64,000 bases of DNA from positions 62,001 through 126,000 of the forward strand of contig NZ_PUGF01000009.1 of NCBI RefSeq assembly GCF_002976435.1, in the 5' to 3' direction. The position numbers were made by a program, and so were the translations under genes. Numbering within the stretch: position 1 is the first letter of the stretch; each line of letters starts with the position of its first letter. A model generated the notes under the pieces. The model did no database searches, was not told where the DNA came from, and saw only the letters and a list, made by a program, of their open reading frames with translations. Below, in pieces: positions 52,243-60,315 of this stretch. The DNA comes from Solimicrobium silvestre (GTDB lineage: Bacteria > Pseudomonadota > Gammaproteobacteria > Burkholderiales > Burkholderiaceae_D).

Positions 52243-53571
52243 ATGGATCAATCAGCGAAACAACCAACGAATACACCAGCGAATCAAGCACTGATTAACT
52301 TGAGCGGCGTCAGTAAAAATTTCCGGACCGCCGATGGTTCGGAACGAGTTGTATTGGAAGGTGTGGATTTCACTTTAAAAGAAGGTGAAATCGTCGCCTT
52401 GTTAGGTAAATCCGGTTCGGGAAAATCGACTTTATTGCGGATTATGGCCGGTCTGTTACCTGCCGATAAAGGCCAGGTTATTTATCGTGGACAGCAATTG
52501 TTTGGACCGGCACGCGGCATTGCGATGGTGTTTCAGTCGTTCGCCTTATTTCCTTGGCTGACCGTTCAGCAAAACGTGGAATTAGGTTTGGAAGCGCAAG
52601 GAATCCCTAAAGAGATCCGCGCAGAACAAGCGGAAGCCGCCATTGAAATGATCGGGCTGGCCGGTTTTGAAGGCGCTTTGCCTCGCGAATTATCGGGTGG
52701 TATGAAACAGCGGGTTGGGATCGCCCGTGCCTTGGTTATGAAGCCGGATGTATTGTTGATGGACGAAGCGTTTTCCGCTTTGGACGTATTAACCGGCGAA
52801 ACGCTGCGTAACGATATGCTGGAATTATGGGAAAGTAAAAAAACCCCGATGAAGGGTATTTTGATCGTTTCGCATAACATTGAAGAAGCCGTCATGATGG
52901 CGGACCGTATCTTGATTTTTTCTAGCGATCCAGGCCGGGTCCGCGCAGAAATTAAAGTCTCTTTACCGCGCGACCGTTCAGAAGATTCACCGGAAGTGCG
53001 CGCCTTGATTGACGAGGTGTACACCCAAATGACGACCACGCCGGTCGAGTCCGATTTCAGCGGTCAAAGCAGCGCTCAAAATCAAGCGTTCCGCTTACCG
53101 GAAGCTGAAATCAGTCAAATGGAAGGCTTGCTGGAAATGCTGGCCGATGAGCCATTTAATGGCCGCGCCGATTTACCTAAACTGGCCGAAGAAGCCGGTT
53201 TATCAGATGATGATTTGTTCCCTGTCTATGAAGCGTTACGTTTGATTGGTTTAGTTCATATCGAGCACGGCGACATTCATTTAACCAGCCTCGGTCAACG
53301 TTATTGCCAGGCCGATCAAGCTTTCCGTAAGCATTTATTCGGTCAGCAATTGTTAGAAAATGTACCGTTGGCTGCACGTATTCATCACAGCCTGAAACAA
53401 GAAAAATCAGGTGAAATCCGCAAAGAACCGTTCCTCAATTTGCTGGAAGAATTCTTGTCCGCAGAAGAAGCTAAGCAGATGTTGGAAGTGGCGGTGGAGT
53501 GGGGCCGTTACGGTGAAATGTATGAATACAACTATCACACTGGTATGTTGAAGTTGCCGGATGCTGAATAA
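52243..53571 (+). CDS. ABC transporter ATP-binding protein with AAA-associated C-domain
   Basis: 442 residues. ABC domain: Walker A GKSGSGKS (55-62), signature ELSGGMKQR, Walker B VLLMDEAFSALD, and an SsuB/TauB-like layout. The C-terminal ~150 residues (ISQMEGLLEMLADEPFNGRADLPKLAEEAGL, FPVYEALRLIGLV) match the AAA-associated domain found on this group of ATPases. It energises the upstream permease; genes are 25 bases apart and end at a terminator. Confidence 0.92.
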   Translation: MDQSAKQPTNTPANQALINLSGVSKNFRTADGSERVVLEGVDFTLKEGEIVALLGKSGSGKSTLLRIMAGLLPADKGQVIYRGQQLFGPARGIAMVFQSFALFPWLTVQQNVELGLEAQGIPKEIRAEQAEAAIEMIGLAGFEGALPRELSGGMKQRVGIARALVMKPDVLLMDEAFSALDVLTGETLRNDMLELWESKKTPMKGILIVSHNIEEAVMMADRILIFSSDPGRVRAEIKVSLPRDRSEDSPEVRALIDEVYTQMTTTPVESDFSGQSSAQNQAFRLPEAEISQMEGLLEMLADEPFNGRADLPKLAEEAGLSDDDLFPVYEALRLIGLVHIEHGDIHLTSLGQRYCQADQAFRKHLFGQQLLENVPLAARIHHSLKQEKSGEIRKEPFLNLLEEFLSAEEAKQMLEVAVEWGRYGEMYEYNYHTGMLKLPDAE

Positions 53572-53591
53572 GCGTTGAGTTTGTGAGCTTA

Positions 53592-53624
53592 AATCTTCTG
53601 TACTTTTAGTGCAGGAGATTTTTC
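53592..53624 (+). terminator. Terminator of the ABC operon
   Basis: A 13-bp stem (two G-U pairs) AAATCTTCTGTAC / GTGCAGGAGATTT with loop TTTTA, then T. Confidence 0.82.
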
Positions 53625-53729
53625 TACCTATTTTATTGCTTAATCCTAGTCAAACAACTTGTTTTACTGCTAGTCAGATGCTCCGTATAGTCATTTCAAA
53701 CCGAACTATATTATTCACCGGAGTCTGCC

Positions 53730-54719
53730 ATGAACGCACTTAAACGTATATTTAGTATCCTGGGTATTTTCGTCGCAACGTTAGCTAGTGTCGGTGTCAC
53801 ATCTGCCGCCGAACCCCGCTGGACCTTTGACGGCGCAATTCATAACAACTCCCTGGCAATCAGTCCCGACGAAACTATTGCGGTAGCCTCTTACAGCGAG
53901 CGCCCAGATGTTGTCGTCTATGATCTCAATTCAGGCAAGGTACGTGCTGTATTACATGGCTACGTCACTCCGCGCAATATCGTCTTCGACCCATCAGGAA
54001 AATCATTCTATGTGTCGGATAGCAGCTTGGGGCAGATTAAAAAAATCGATACTGCATCACTGCAAGAACTGGCTACTTTACCGGCGGGAGCAGGTGCGTT
54101 CGGAACCACCATTAGTCGAGACGGGCAGACGTTGTATGTGAATAATGAAGCCGCTAGCACCGTGACCAACTTTGATCTGACAACTAATCGCCCCAAGGCA
54201 GTCATTACCGGTTTTGCTCAACCGCGCCAAGGCGTACGACTCAATTCTTCAGGTGATACGCTGTTCGTCACGAATTTTCTAGGTGACAAGATTACCTTGG
54301 TGGACACGCAAAGCAATAAGATCGTGGCAGAGATAACCGGGTTTAATAAAATTCGCGCCATTTCCATTACGCATGATGGAAAGCAACTGTTCGCCGCCAA
54401 CAGTGGTAGCAACAGTATTGCAGTGGTGGATATTGCCAAACGCCAGATTATTGCAACAATTCCCGTTGGTAAAGATCCGTATGGAGCAGCACTAACGCCA
54501 GACGAGCATTCCCTTTATTCCGGTAACTTGGCAGATAACACCTTGTCGGTGATTTCCTTAGCGTCGCAAACAGTGACTGCCACCGTGAATGGCTTTAAAC
54601 AACCTCGGCAAGCGATTGTATTTACTCACGATAGCAAGTTCGCCTACGTATTAAATGAAGATTTGAGCATAGTCAAACTTGATCTTGCCAGTAATCAGGT
54701 TGTTGAAACGCTTCATTAA
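53730..54719 (+). CDS. Exported beta-propeller repeat protein (YVTN/NHL-like)
   Basis: 329 residues with a signal peptide ending VTSAAEP. The rest is a seven-bladed propeller of ~42-residue repeats with the YVTN pattern (for example TLYVNNEAASTVTNFDLTTN, KQLFAANSGSNSIAVVDIAK). Such proteins act in the periplasm or outside as binding scaffolds; many are next to redox or transport genes. CCGGAG precedes the start. Function unknown beyond the fold. Convergent with the diguanylate cyclase gene. Confidence 0.82.
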   Translation: MNALKRIFSILGIFVATLASVGVTSAAEPRWTFDGAIHNNSLAISPDETIAVASYSERPDVVVYDLNSGKVRAVLHGYVTPRNIVFDPSGKSFYVSDSSLGQIKKIDTASLQELATLPAGAGAFGTTISRDGQTLYVNNEAASTVTNFDLTTNRPKAVITGFAQPRQGVRLNSSGDTLFVTNFLGDKITLVDTQSNKIVAEITGFNKIRAISITHDGKQLFAANSGSNSIAVVDIAKRQIIATIPVGKDPYGAALTPDEHSLYSGNLADNTLSVISLASQTVTATVNGFKQPRQAIVFTHDSKFAYVLNEDLSIVKLDLASNQVVETLH

Positions 54720-54745
54720 AAAATTACGGGTGTGGTTGAAATAGC

Positions 54746-55771
54746 TCAAAACAAATCAATATCACTTTCAGTTATATCCACCTGCAATTTTCCTGAAGCC
54801 ACTAATTGTTCGAAAATCACTGACTGATTGCGGCCATGCTCTTTTGCGTAATAAAGAGCTTTGTCCGCTCTATCCATAATAGTGACAGGCAAGTCAGATG
54901 GCGCAATAAAGGTGGAGCCGATGCTCACCGTGACATGTCCAACCTGGGGGAAATGATAGGCCTCTATCACGTGTCGAAAACGTTCCATGATGAACTCGGC
55001 GGTTTTTGCGTTGACGTTGCGAATTACCGCCACAAACTCTTCCCCTCCAACTCGGAACAGCAAGTCATACTCGCGAAACGTTTCGCTGATGCATTGAGAG
55101 AAGTGTAATAAAACTTCGTCCCCCACCAGATGTCCGTAAGTATCATTGACCCGTTTAAAGTGATCAATATCAAACAGGGCAAGGCAATACTGGGCTTTGT
55201 CAGCGTTACGTTTACTCCCTGTTCCCAGCGAAATGATGATCTGCATCATCTTGTCGTCGAATGATTTTCGATTTAATAAGCCGGTAAGATGGTCGCGCTG
55301 GTTATCATTGAGCAGTGCTAGATAATTACGATAAAACCCAATGAATCTGGTTGCGAGTTCCTGCTCCTGTTTAATCAACTTTTTACAATCGATAGCGAGA
55401 AACTCCGTCACACCTTTAATGCCGAGGATAGGATAAATACAGCGAAACAAGGAATTTTCCTGATCACCGATTTGCTCTATCACAACATCGCGACGTTCAT
55501 AGGCCATCAAAAATTGCGCTTCGTCACTGAACCGCATTGGTGCTGGCAGGTCTTTTTCTAACCTGTCATCGTAACCAACTCTGACTAAAAAATCTTCAGC
55601 TTGAGCTTTAGATAATTTCTTGAGAGTATGCATTTCATAAAGGGTGATCGAATCGGCAGAGATGATATCGTTCAGCGTTTGAATTAGCGAGCATTGGAAA
55701 GCCTTGATCTCTGGTTTTTCAATCAACTTAGTTAAAGAAAGCAATAGCTTGGAATCGGTTGAGCGTGTCAT
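54746..55771 (-). CDS. Diguanylate cyclase (GGDEF), soluble
   Basis: 341 residues. The N-terminal ~150 residues look like a GAF-type sensor (QTLNDIISADSITLYEMHTL). The GGDEF domain (about 155-325) has GGEEF at 242-246, a DHLTGLLNRKSF lead-in and an RxxD inhibitory site (REYD, 233-236). No membrane helix, so it is cytosolic. It probably makes c-di-GMP with feedback control. Monocistronic. Confidence 0.92.
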   Translation of the reverse strand: MTRSTDSKLLLSLTKLIEKPEIKAFQCSLIQTLNDIISADSITLYEMHTLKKLSKAQAEDFLVRVGYDDRLEKDLPAPMRFSDEAQFLMAYERRDVVIEQIGDQENSLFRCIYPILGIKGVTEFLAIDCKKLIKQEQELATRFIGFYRNYLALLNDNQRDHLTGLLNRKSFDDKMMQIIISLGTGSKRNADKAQYCLALFDIDHFKRVNDTYGHLVGDEVLLHFSQCISETFREYDLLFRVGGEEFVAVIRNVNAKTAEFIMERFRHVIEAYHFPQVGHVTVSIGSTFIAPSDLPVTIMDRADKALYYAKEHGRNQSVIFEQLVASGKLQVDITESDIDLF

Positions 55772-55850
55772 AGAAGTAAGTTTTCTAATTACCCTGTTTT
55801 AGACGAGATAACTCATTGATATTAGCAAACGGAATGCGACTTTGCTGAGT

Positions 55851-57065
55851 TTAATTCACTCGCTGGCGGGCGCTTAATAACCTGGCTCGTCGTTTTCTAG
55901 CCCAAATTATTACCCCCGTAGCGCTAAGAAGTGCGACCGCGATACCCATAATCGAGATCAGTATGCGTCCGGTCAGGCCGAGAATACGTCCTGAATGCAA
56001 GGGGAATTGTGCCTGCAAGAATAAATCTCCAGCGCTGCCAGTGCCTGGAATTTTACTGCCAGCCAGTTGGCCGTTATCGGCGTCAAAATAGAGCCAAGTG
56101 TTGCCTAATCCAATATCGCCATGATCATTGCCCGCGTTGAAAAAACCGACGCCATAGACACCGAACTCGGATGAATAAAAAATACCGCCAACAGGTAATG
56201 ACCAACCTCGTCGTCGACCTTCGTCGGCAGCCAGTTCCACGACCTGCTCGCGGCTAAAACTGGCTTCAACGGTATGTTCTGGCGCGAGAGGTTTCCGGCT
56301 ATCAAAGATATCAGGTGTCAGTGGCGAAAAAAATTGAATGATAGGTCGTATCAGCGGACGCTCAAGATTCATCGAGACGGAAGTAACGGCCAGAATCAAC
56401 AGTAAAATCCACAGCCATACCCCGCCGGAACGATGCACATCGAAATTTAATTTATGTCCGCCTTGTTGCCAGCGGAAAACAAATGATTTGCGCCAACTGC
56501 GCCAATTTGGGAATGATAACCATAAGGCAATGAAGCAGTCGAACGCCCAAATTACACCGATGATGCCCATCAGCCAGATGCCTAGCTCAATACCGCCGAC
56601 GTCAGGAAGAAACATCGTGTAATGGAGCTTATATAGAAACGGGAGTAAATTTTCTCTGTCCAGGGATAATGCGCCCCACATGCGCTTGCCTTGTATCTCC
56701 GCTGTGACTGGGTCGACAGCGATCTGATTGAAGCCCAACGCAAATGGCCGCTTGGTTGCGGGATCAGTACGACCTTCCACCATCATCATGCTGGTATGAG
56801 CTGCGTCACTTTCCGTTAATACGTAAGTGACGCGTAGACGTTTATCCTGCGCCTCTACCTGATTTGCCAACGCTAAACCGGGTAGGGCTTCCATTCCAGG
56901 TAATTGCTTGGCACTATGCGCTTTAAATAATTGCGGATTGAGCCAGGCATCCAGCTCATGATCCCAAGATATGAAGGCACCGGTAGCACCAGCAATAAAC
57001 AAGAAGAGGGCTGCCGCCAAACCAAACCAGCGGTGCAAGATGACAAACAGGGGACGAATAGACAT
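55851..57065 (-). CDS. PepSY-associated membrane protein (PiuB-like)
   Basis: 404 residues. It has a helix at the start (HRWFGLAAALFLFIAGATGAF), helices near 170-190 and 215-235, and a C-terminal one (RILISIMGIAVALLSATGVIIW), with a PepSY domain region between. These proteins accompany siderophore receptors, and some reduce or release iron from ferrisiderophores at the inner membrane. It starts 12 bases after the receptor stop on the same strand, an operon under the same Fur box. Confidence 0.9.
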   Translation of the reverse strand: MSIRPLFVILHRWFGLAAALFLFIAGATGAFISWDHELDAWLNPQLFKAHSAKQLPGMEALPGLALANQVEAQDKRLRVTYVLTESDAAHTSMMMVEGRTDPATKRPFALGFNQIAVDPVTAEIQGKRMWGALSLDRENLLPFLYKLHYTMFLPDVGGIELGIWLMGIIGVIWAFDCFIALWLSFPNWRSWRKSFVFRWQQGGHKLNFDVHRSGGVWLWILLLILAVTSVSMNLERPLIRPIIQFFSPLTPDIFDSRKPLAPEHTVEASFSREQVVELAADEGRRRGWSLPVGGIFYSSEFGVYGVGFFNAGNDHGDIGLGNTWLYFDADNGQLAGSKIPGTGSAGDLFLQAQFPLHSGRILGLTGRILISIMGIAVALLSATGVIIWARKRRARLLSARQRVN

Positions 57066-57077
57066 AGTCAGCGGACC

Positions 57078-59258
57078 TTAATATTTCCAGTTAAGCGAAA
57101 TGCTGCCGTTAATTGGGGCGCCATAATAAGCTTGCGACCAGTACAGGCTGGAAATATATTTTTGATTCGTGACGTTATTGATATTGGCGCTGACACTGAG
57201 TTGTTTGCTGATGTCGTAACGCATCATCAAGTTCAGCAATCCATACCCTTGCTGGGTAGTCGTATTGGTTGGCGCGCTCTGCACATAGCTGGTCTTACCT
57301 TGCCAGTTGAAACTCGCGCCAATTTTCAGCTTTTCCAGCTGCGGTACTTGGTACGTGGTTGCCATGCGCAGTAGCGTTTTCGGTACATAGGTTCTGGCCG
57401 GATTACCATCCTGATCCTTAATAGTCATTGCTGTATAACCGAGGTTTGCTTGCCAACCTTTAGCCAACTCGCCAGAGAGCTCCATTTCTACACCTTCTGA
57501 ATTCGCATTGATTCCACGGTAATAAGCCGTAGTGCCGATATAGCCAGCCTGTTCGGCGGCATTTTGCTGCTCCACGCGGAACAGGGCCGCAGATGCGTTG
57601 AGTTTGCGGTCAATCAAATCGCTTTTTAACCCGAGCTCATAACTTTTTCCCGTAACAGGCGCTAGCGTTGCACCGCTGGCATTGGTCTGGTATTGCGGAT
57701 TGAAAATTTCGGTATAGCTTGCATAAGCAGATACGCTCTTGTTCAGGTCGTATACCAGACCTGTATAGGGAGTAGTGGCACTGGCGCTGGTTTGGTGGCT
57801 AATGCCGTATGCAATACCGGTACTTTGCGCATCGGTATAGTTGGCACCGATCAGTAGTTTCCAATCGTCGGCCAAGTTAAGTCGGGTCGCTGCATAGGCG
57901 CTCTGGCGTTTGTCGGTGTAGGTGCTGCCAGCGGTCGAAGCATTAAAACTCGGCTCTGGATAGCTGCCGTCAAATGCGCCTGTTGCAGTCAGCGGGGTAC
58001 CTACGCCTTGACCGTAATGGGAGATATCATCCAGTGTTGACCGCGACCAGCTAGCACCAAAGGTAAGGTCATGCTGACGCCCGCCTAATGTGTATTTGCC
58101 TGTGCCGTAGCTGTCGAGCAATGTTTGTTTGTTTTCAGAATCATACATTGACGGGTAGCTGTACAAGCCTAGCCCGGTACTTTGAACTGGTGTGCCGTAC
58201 ACATAGAATAATTTGCCGTCGGTGCTCAAACGATTATAACTAAGCGTCGTTTTCCATTGCCAGTCGTTACTGAAATGATGGTTTAATTCGGCAAAAGTAC
58301 GTTGTTCCTCAGAATCCCAATAAGACCAGTTGGCCGAGGTGTTGGTGTTTACGCCGTAATTGGTCGGTGCGCCATTGCTGTAATACATAGGCAAAGCTCC
58401 CCACATCGCCCCTTCCGAATCATTTTTTTGGTAATTGTGTCCGACCGTCAATAAGGTGTTATCGCTCAAATTGGCTTCGATTACGCCGTAGAGCACGGAT
58501 TTACTTGGTTTATAGCGATCCAAATACGAGTTGCCATCTTGCTGCGCAACAACAAAGCGAGCTGCCACGGTTTTTTCACTATTCAGGGCACCGGACACAT
58601 CGGCGTCAATGCGGCGGGTATCCCAAGAACCGTAACTAACATCGCCTGATGCTTGAAAATCATAAGTTGGGCGCTTACGCACAAAATTGACCGTGGCCGA
58701 TGGGTTTCCGGTTGAAGACATCAACCCGTTGGCACCGCGCACTACTTCAACGCGATCATAGATCGCGGTATCCAGATCACCGTTTTGGTTGCCGAATACT
58801 AGTGGTACGCCAACACCATCATATTGAAAATTGATGATATCGAAACCGCGTGCCGTGTAATAAGTACGATCGGTTTCCACTTTTTCGACAGTGACGCCAG
58901 TGGTGCCGGCCAGCACTTGATTAATATTATCTAGCTTGAAGTCGTTCATTTTGGTGCTAGTGGTGACTGACACCGATTGCGGTGTTTCGCGTAGCGACAG
59001 ATCAAGTTTGGTTGCTGTATTACTTTTGCTGACGGTGTAGTCGTCAGTTTTTTCAGTCGGTTGTTGTTCGCTGTTTGATAGCACCAACACTTCCGGTAAT
59101 TTAGTTTCTGTGTCTGTGGAGTTGATTTGCTGTGCAAACGCTATAGCAGGTGCGGTAACTGATAGCGCTAACGTCAGTGCCAGGGCGATAGGGCGTAATG
59201 TTAAGTGCGGTGGTAAAAAATAAGCAGGCGTATGGATTGAGTTGGCGATACTTGGCAT
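57078..59258 (-). CDS. TonB-dependent siderophore receptor (FhuE-like)
   Basis: 726 residues with an N-terminal signal (PIALALTLALSVTAPAIAFA near 27-46) and a TonB-box-like PEVLVLS segment after it. Plug domain: RETPQSVSVTTSTKMNDF, YTARGFDIINFQYDGVGVP, VEVVRGANGLMSSTGNPS, NFVRKRP. A 22-strand barrel follows and ends in a C-terminal aromatic residue (SISLNWKY). The plug sequence and length resemble hydroxamate receptors such as FhuE or FpvA, but the ligand is not fixed. It is preceded by a Fur box. Confidence 0.92.
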   Translation of the reverse strand: MPSIANSIHTPAYFLPPHLTLRPIALALTLALSVTAPAIAFAQQINSTDTETKLPEVLVLSNSEQQPTEKTDDYTVSKSNTATKLDLSLRETPQSVSVTTSTKMNDFKLDNINQVLAGTTGVTVEKVETDRTYYTARGFDIINFQYDGVGVPLVFGNQNGDLDTAIYDRVEVVRGANGLMSSTGNPSATVNFVRKRPTYDFQASGDVSYGSWDTRRIDADVSGALNSEKTVAARFVVAQQDGNSYLDRYKPSKSVLYGVIEANLSDNTLLTVGHNYQKNDSEGAMWGALPMYYSNGAPTNYGVNTNTSANWSYWDSEEQRTFAELNHHFSNDWQWKTTLSYNRLSTDGKLFYVYGTPVQSTGLGLYSYPSMYDSENKQTLLDSYGTGKYTLGGRQHDLTFGASWSRSTLDDISHYGQGVGTPLTATGAFDGSYPEPSFNASTAGSTYTDKRQSAYAATRLNLADDWKLLIGANYTDAQSTGIAYGISHQTSASATTPYTGLVYDLNKSVSAYASYTEIFNPQYQTNASGATLAPVTGKSYELGLKSDLIDRKLNASAALFRVEQQNAAEQAGYIGTTAYYRGINANSEGVEMELSGELAKGWQANLGYTAMTIKDQDGNPARTYVPKTLLRMATTYQVPQLEKLKIGASFNWQGKTSYVQSAPTNTTTQQGYGLLNLMMRYDISKQLSVSANINNVTNQKYISSLYWSQAYYGAPINGSISLNWKY

Positions 59259-59332
59259 TGATTACTTCCTATATAAGTTATTGCGATGCTTTTATTTTTT
59301 TACATTTTCTGCAAATGGAAACGCATTTTAAT

Positions 59333-59351
59333 GAGAATGATTATCATTCGC
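59333..59351. promoter_or_regulatory. Fur box
   Basis: GAATGAT-T-ATCATTC core palindrome within a 19-mer that matches the Fur consensus GATAATGATAATCATTATC in 15 positions. It lies 75 bases upstream of the receptor start, between receptor and tatD, and predicts iron repression of the receptor-PepSY operon. Confidence 0.85.
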
Positions 59352-59517
59352 AAGAATTATTTTATTTTTTACTCAACAAATCAAAGCGAACTCATTGACA
59401 TAGCAACAAATTTACGCGACTGATATTGGGTAATTAATAGGGAAATGACATGAATAAAATGAACCTCGTTATATACTTCGTCGTTAGTGGTTCAACCCAA
59501 TCAAGGCATGAAAAGTT

Positions 59518-60315
59518 ATGTGGATAGATACACACTGTCATCTAGATGCACCCGAATTTAATGGCACTGGCGCACAAGTTGCATTGAGAGCCAAGCAACG
59601 CGGGGTGCGTAGTATTGTCGTACCGGCGGTATGTCGGGCAAATTTTGCCAGTGTGGCAAATTTAGGCCAGTTTGGCGGTTATGCGCTGGGAATTCATCCT
59701 ATCTTTGTACCAAAGGCAGAAGAGGCCGATTTACAGTTTTTACGTACCTCGGTTGAACGCGCGATGTCTGATCCGCATTTTGTGGCGATAGGTGAAATTG
59801 GTCTGGATTTTTTTGTGGCTGAATTATGCACCCCTGAAATGCGCGAAAAACAGGCTTATTTTTACCGTGAACAACTACGCATAGCCAAGGATTTTGGTTT
59901 GCCGGTATTGCTGCATGTACGCCGTTCAGTGGATCAGATTTTAAAATATTTACGTCAAATTGGCGTTCCAGGCGGCATCGCTCACGCATTTAATGGCAGC
60001 CAGCAACAAGCTGACATGCTAATTAAATTAGGATTTAAATTGGGCTTTGGTGGCGCTATGACTTACACCCGTGCATTGCAGATTCGTCGTTTGGCCAGTA
60101 CGTTGCCACTTTCCAGCATCGTGCTGGAAACCGATGCACCGGATATTCCGCCGAATTGGTTGGAAGCCGGTCAAAATTCACCTGAACAACTACCGCAAAT
60201 AGCCGAAGTACTCGCACAGTTACGTGGCATTTCTTTGGATGAATTAGCCAGTGCAACCTGTGCCAATGCGTCTGCGGTATTGCCGCGCCTGTTGGCTCTA
60301 CCGCCGCCTAGCTGA
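59518..60315 (+). CDS. TatD-family metal-dependent hydrolase
   Basis: 265 residues. Metal ligands His6 and His8 (IDTHCHLD), Glu in AIGEIGLDF, His in LHVRR and AHAFNGS, and Asp in ETDAPD. TatD DNases are 3'-5' exonucleases that process oxidised or apoptotic-like DNA. The gene is coupled to comEC by a TGATG overlap. A 25-codon frame (59450-59527) overlaps its start upstream. Confidence 0.92.
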   Translation: MWIDTHCHLDAPEFNGTGAQVALRAKQRGVRSIVVPAVCRANFASVANLGQFGGYALGIHPIFVPKAEEADLQFLRTSVERAMSDPHFVAIGEIGLDFFVAELCTPEMREKQAYFYREQLRIAKDFGLPVLLHVRRSVDQILKYLRQIGVPGGIAHAFNGSQQQADMLIKLGFKLGFGGAMTYTRALQIRRLASTLPLSSIVLETDAPDIPPNWLEAGQNSPEQLPQIAEVLAQLRGISLDELASATCANASAVLPRLLALPPPS

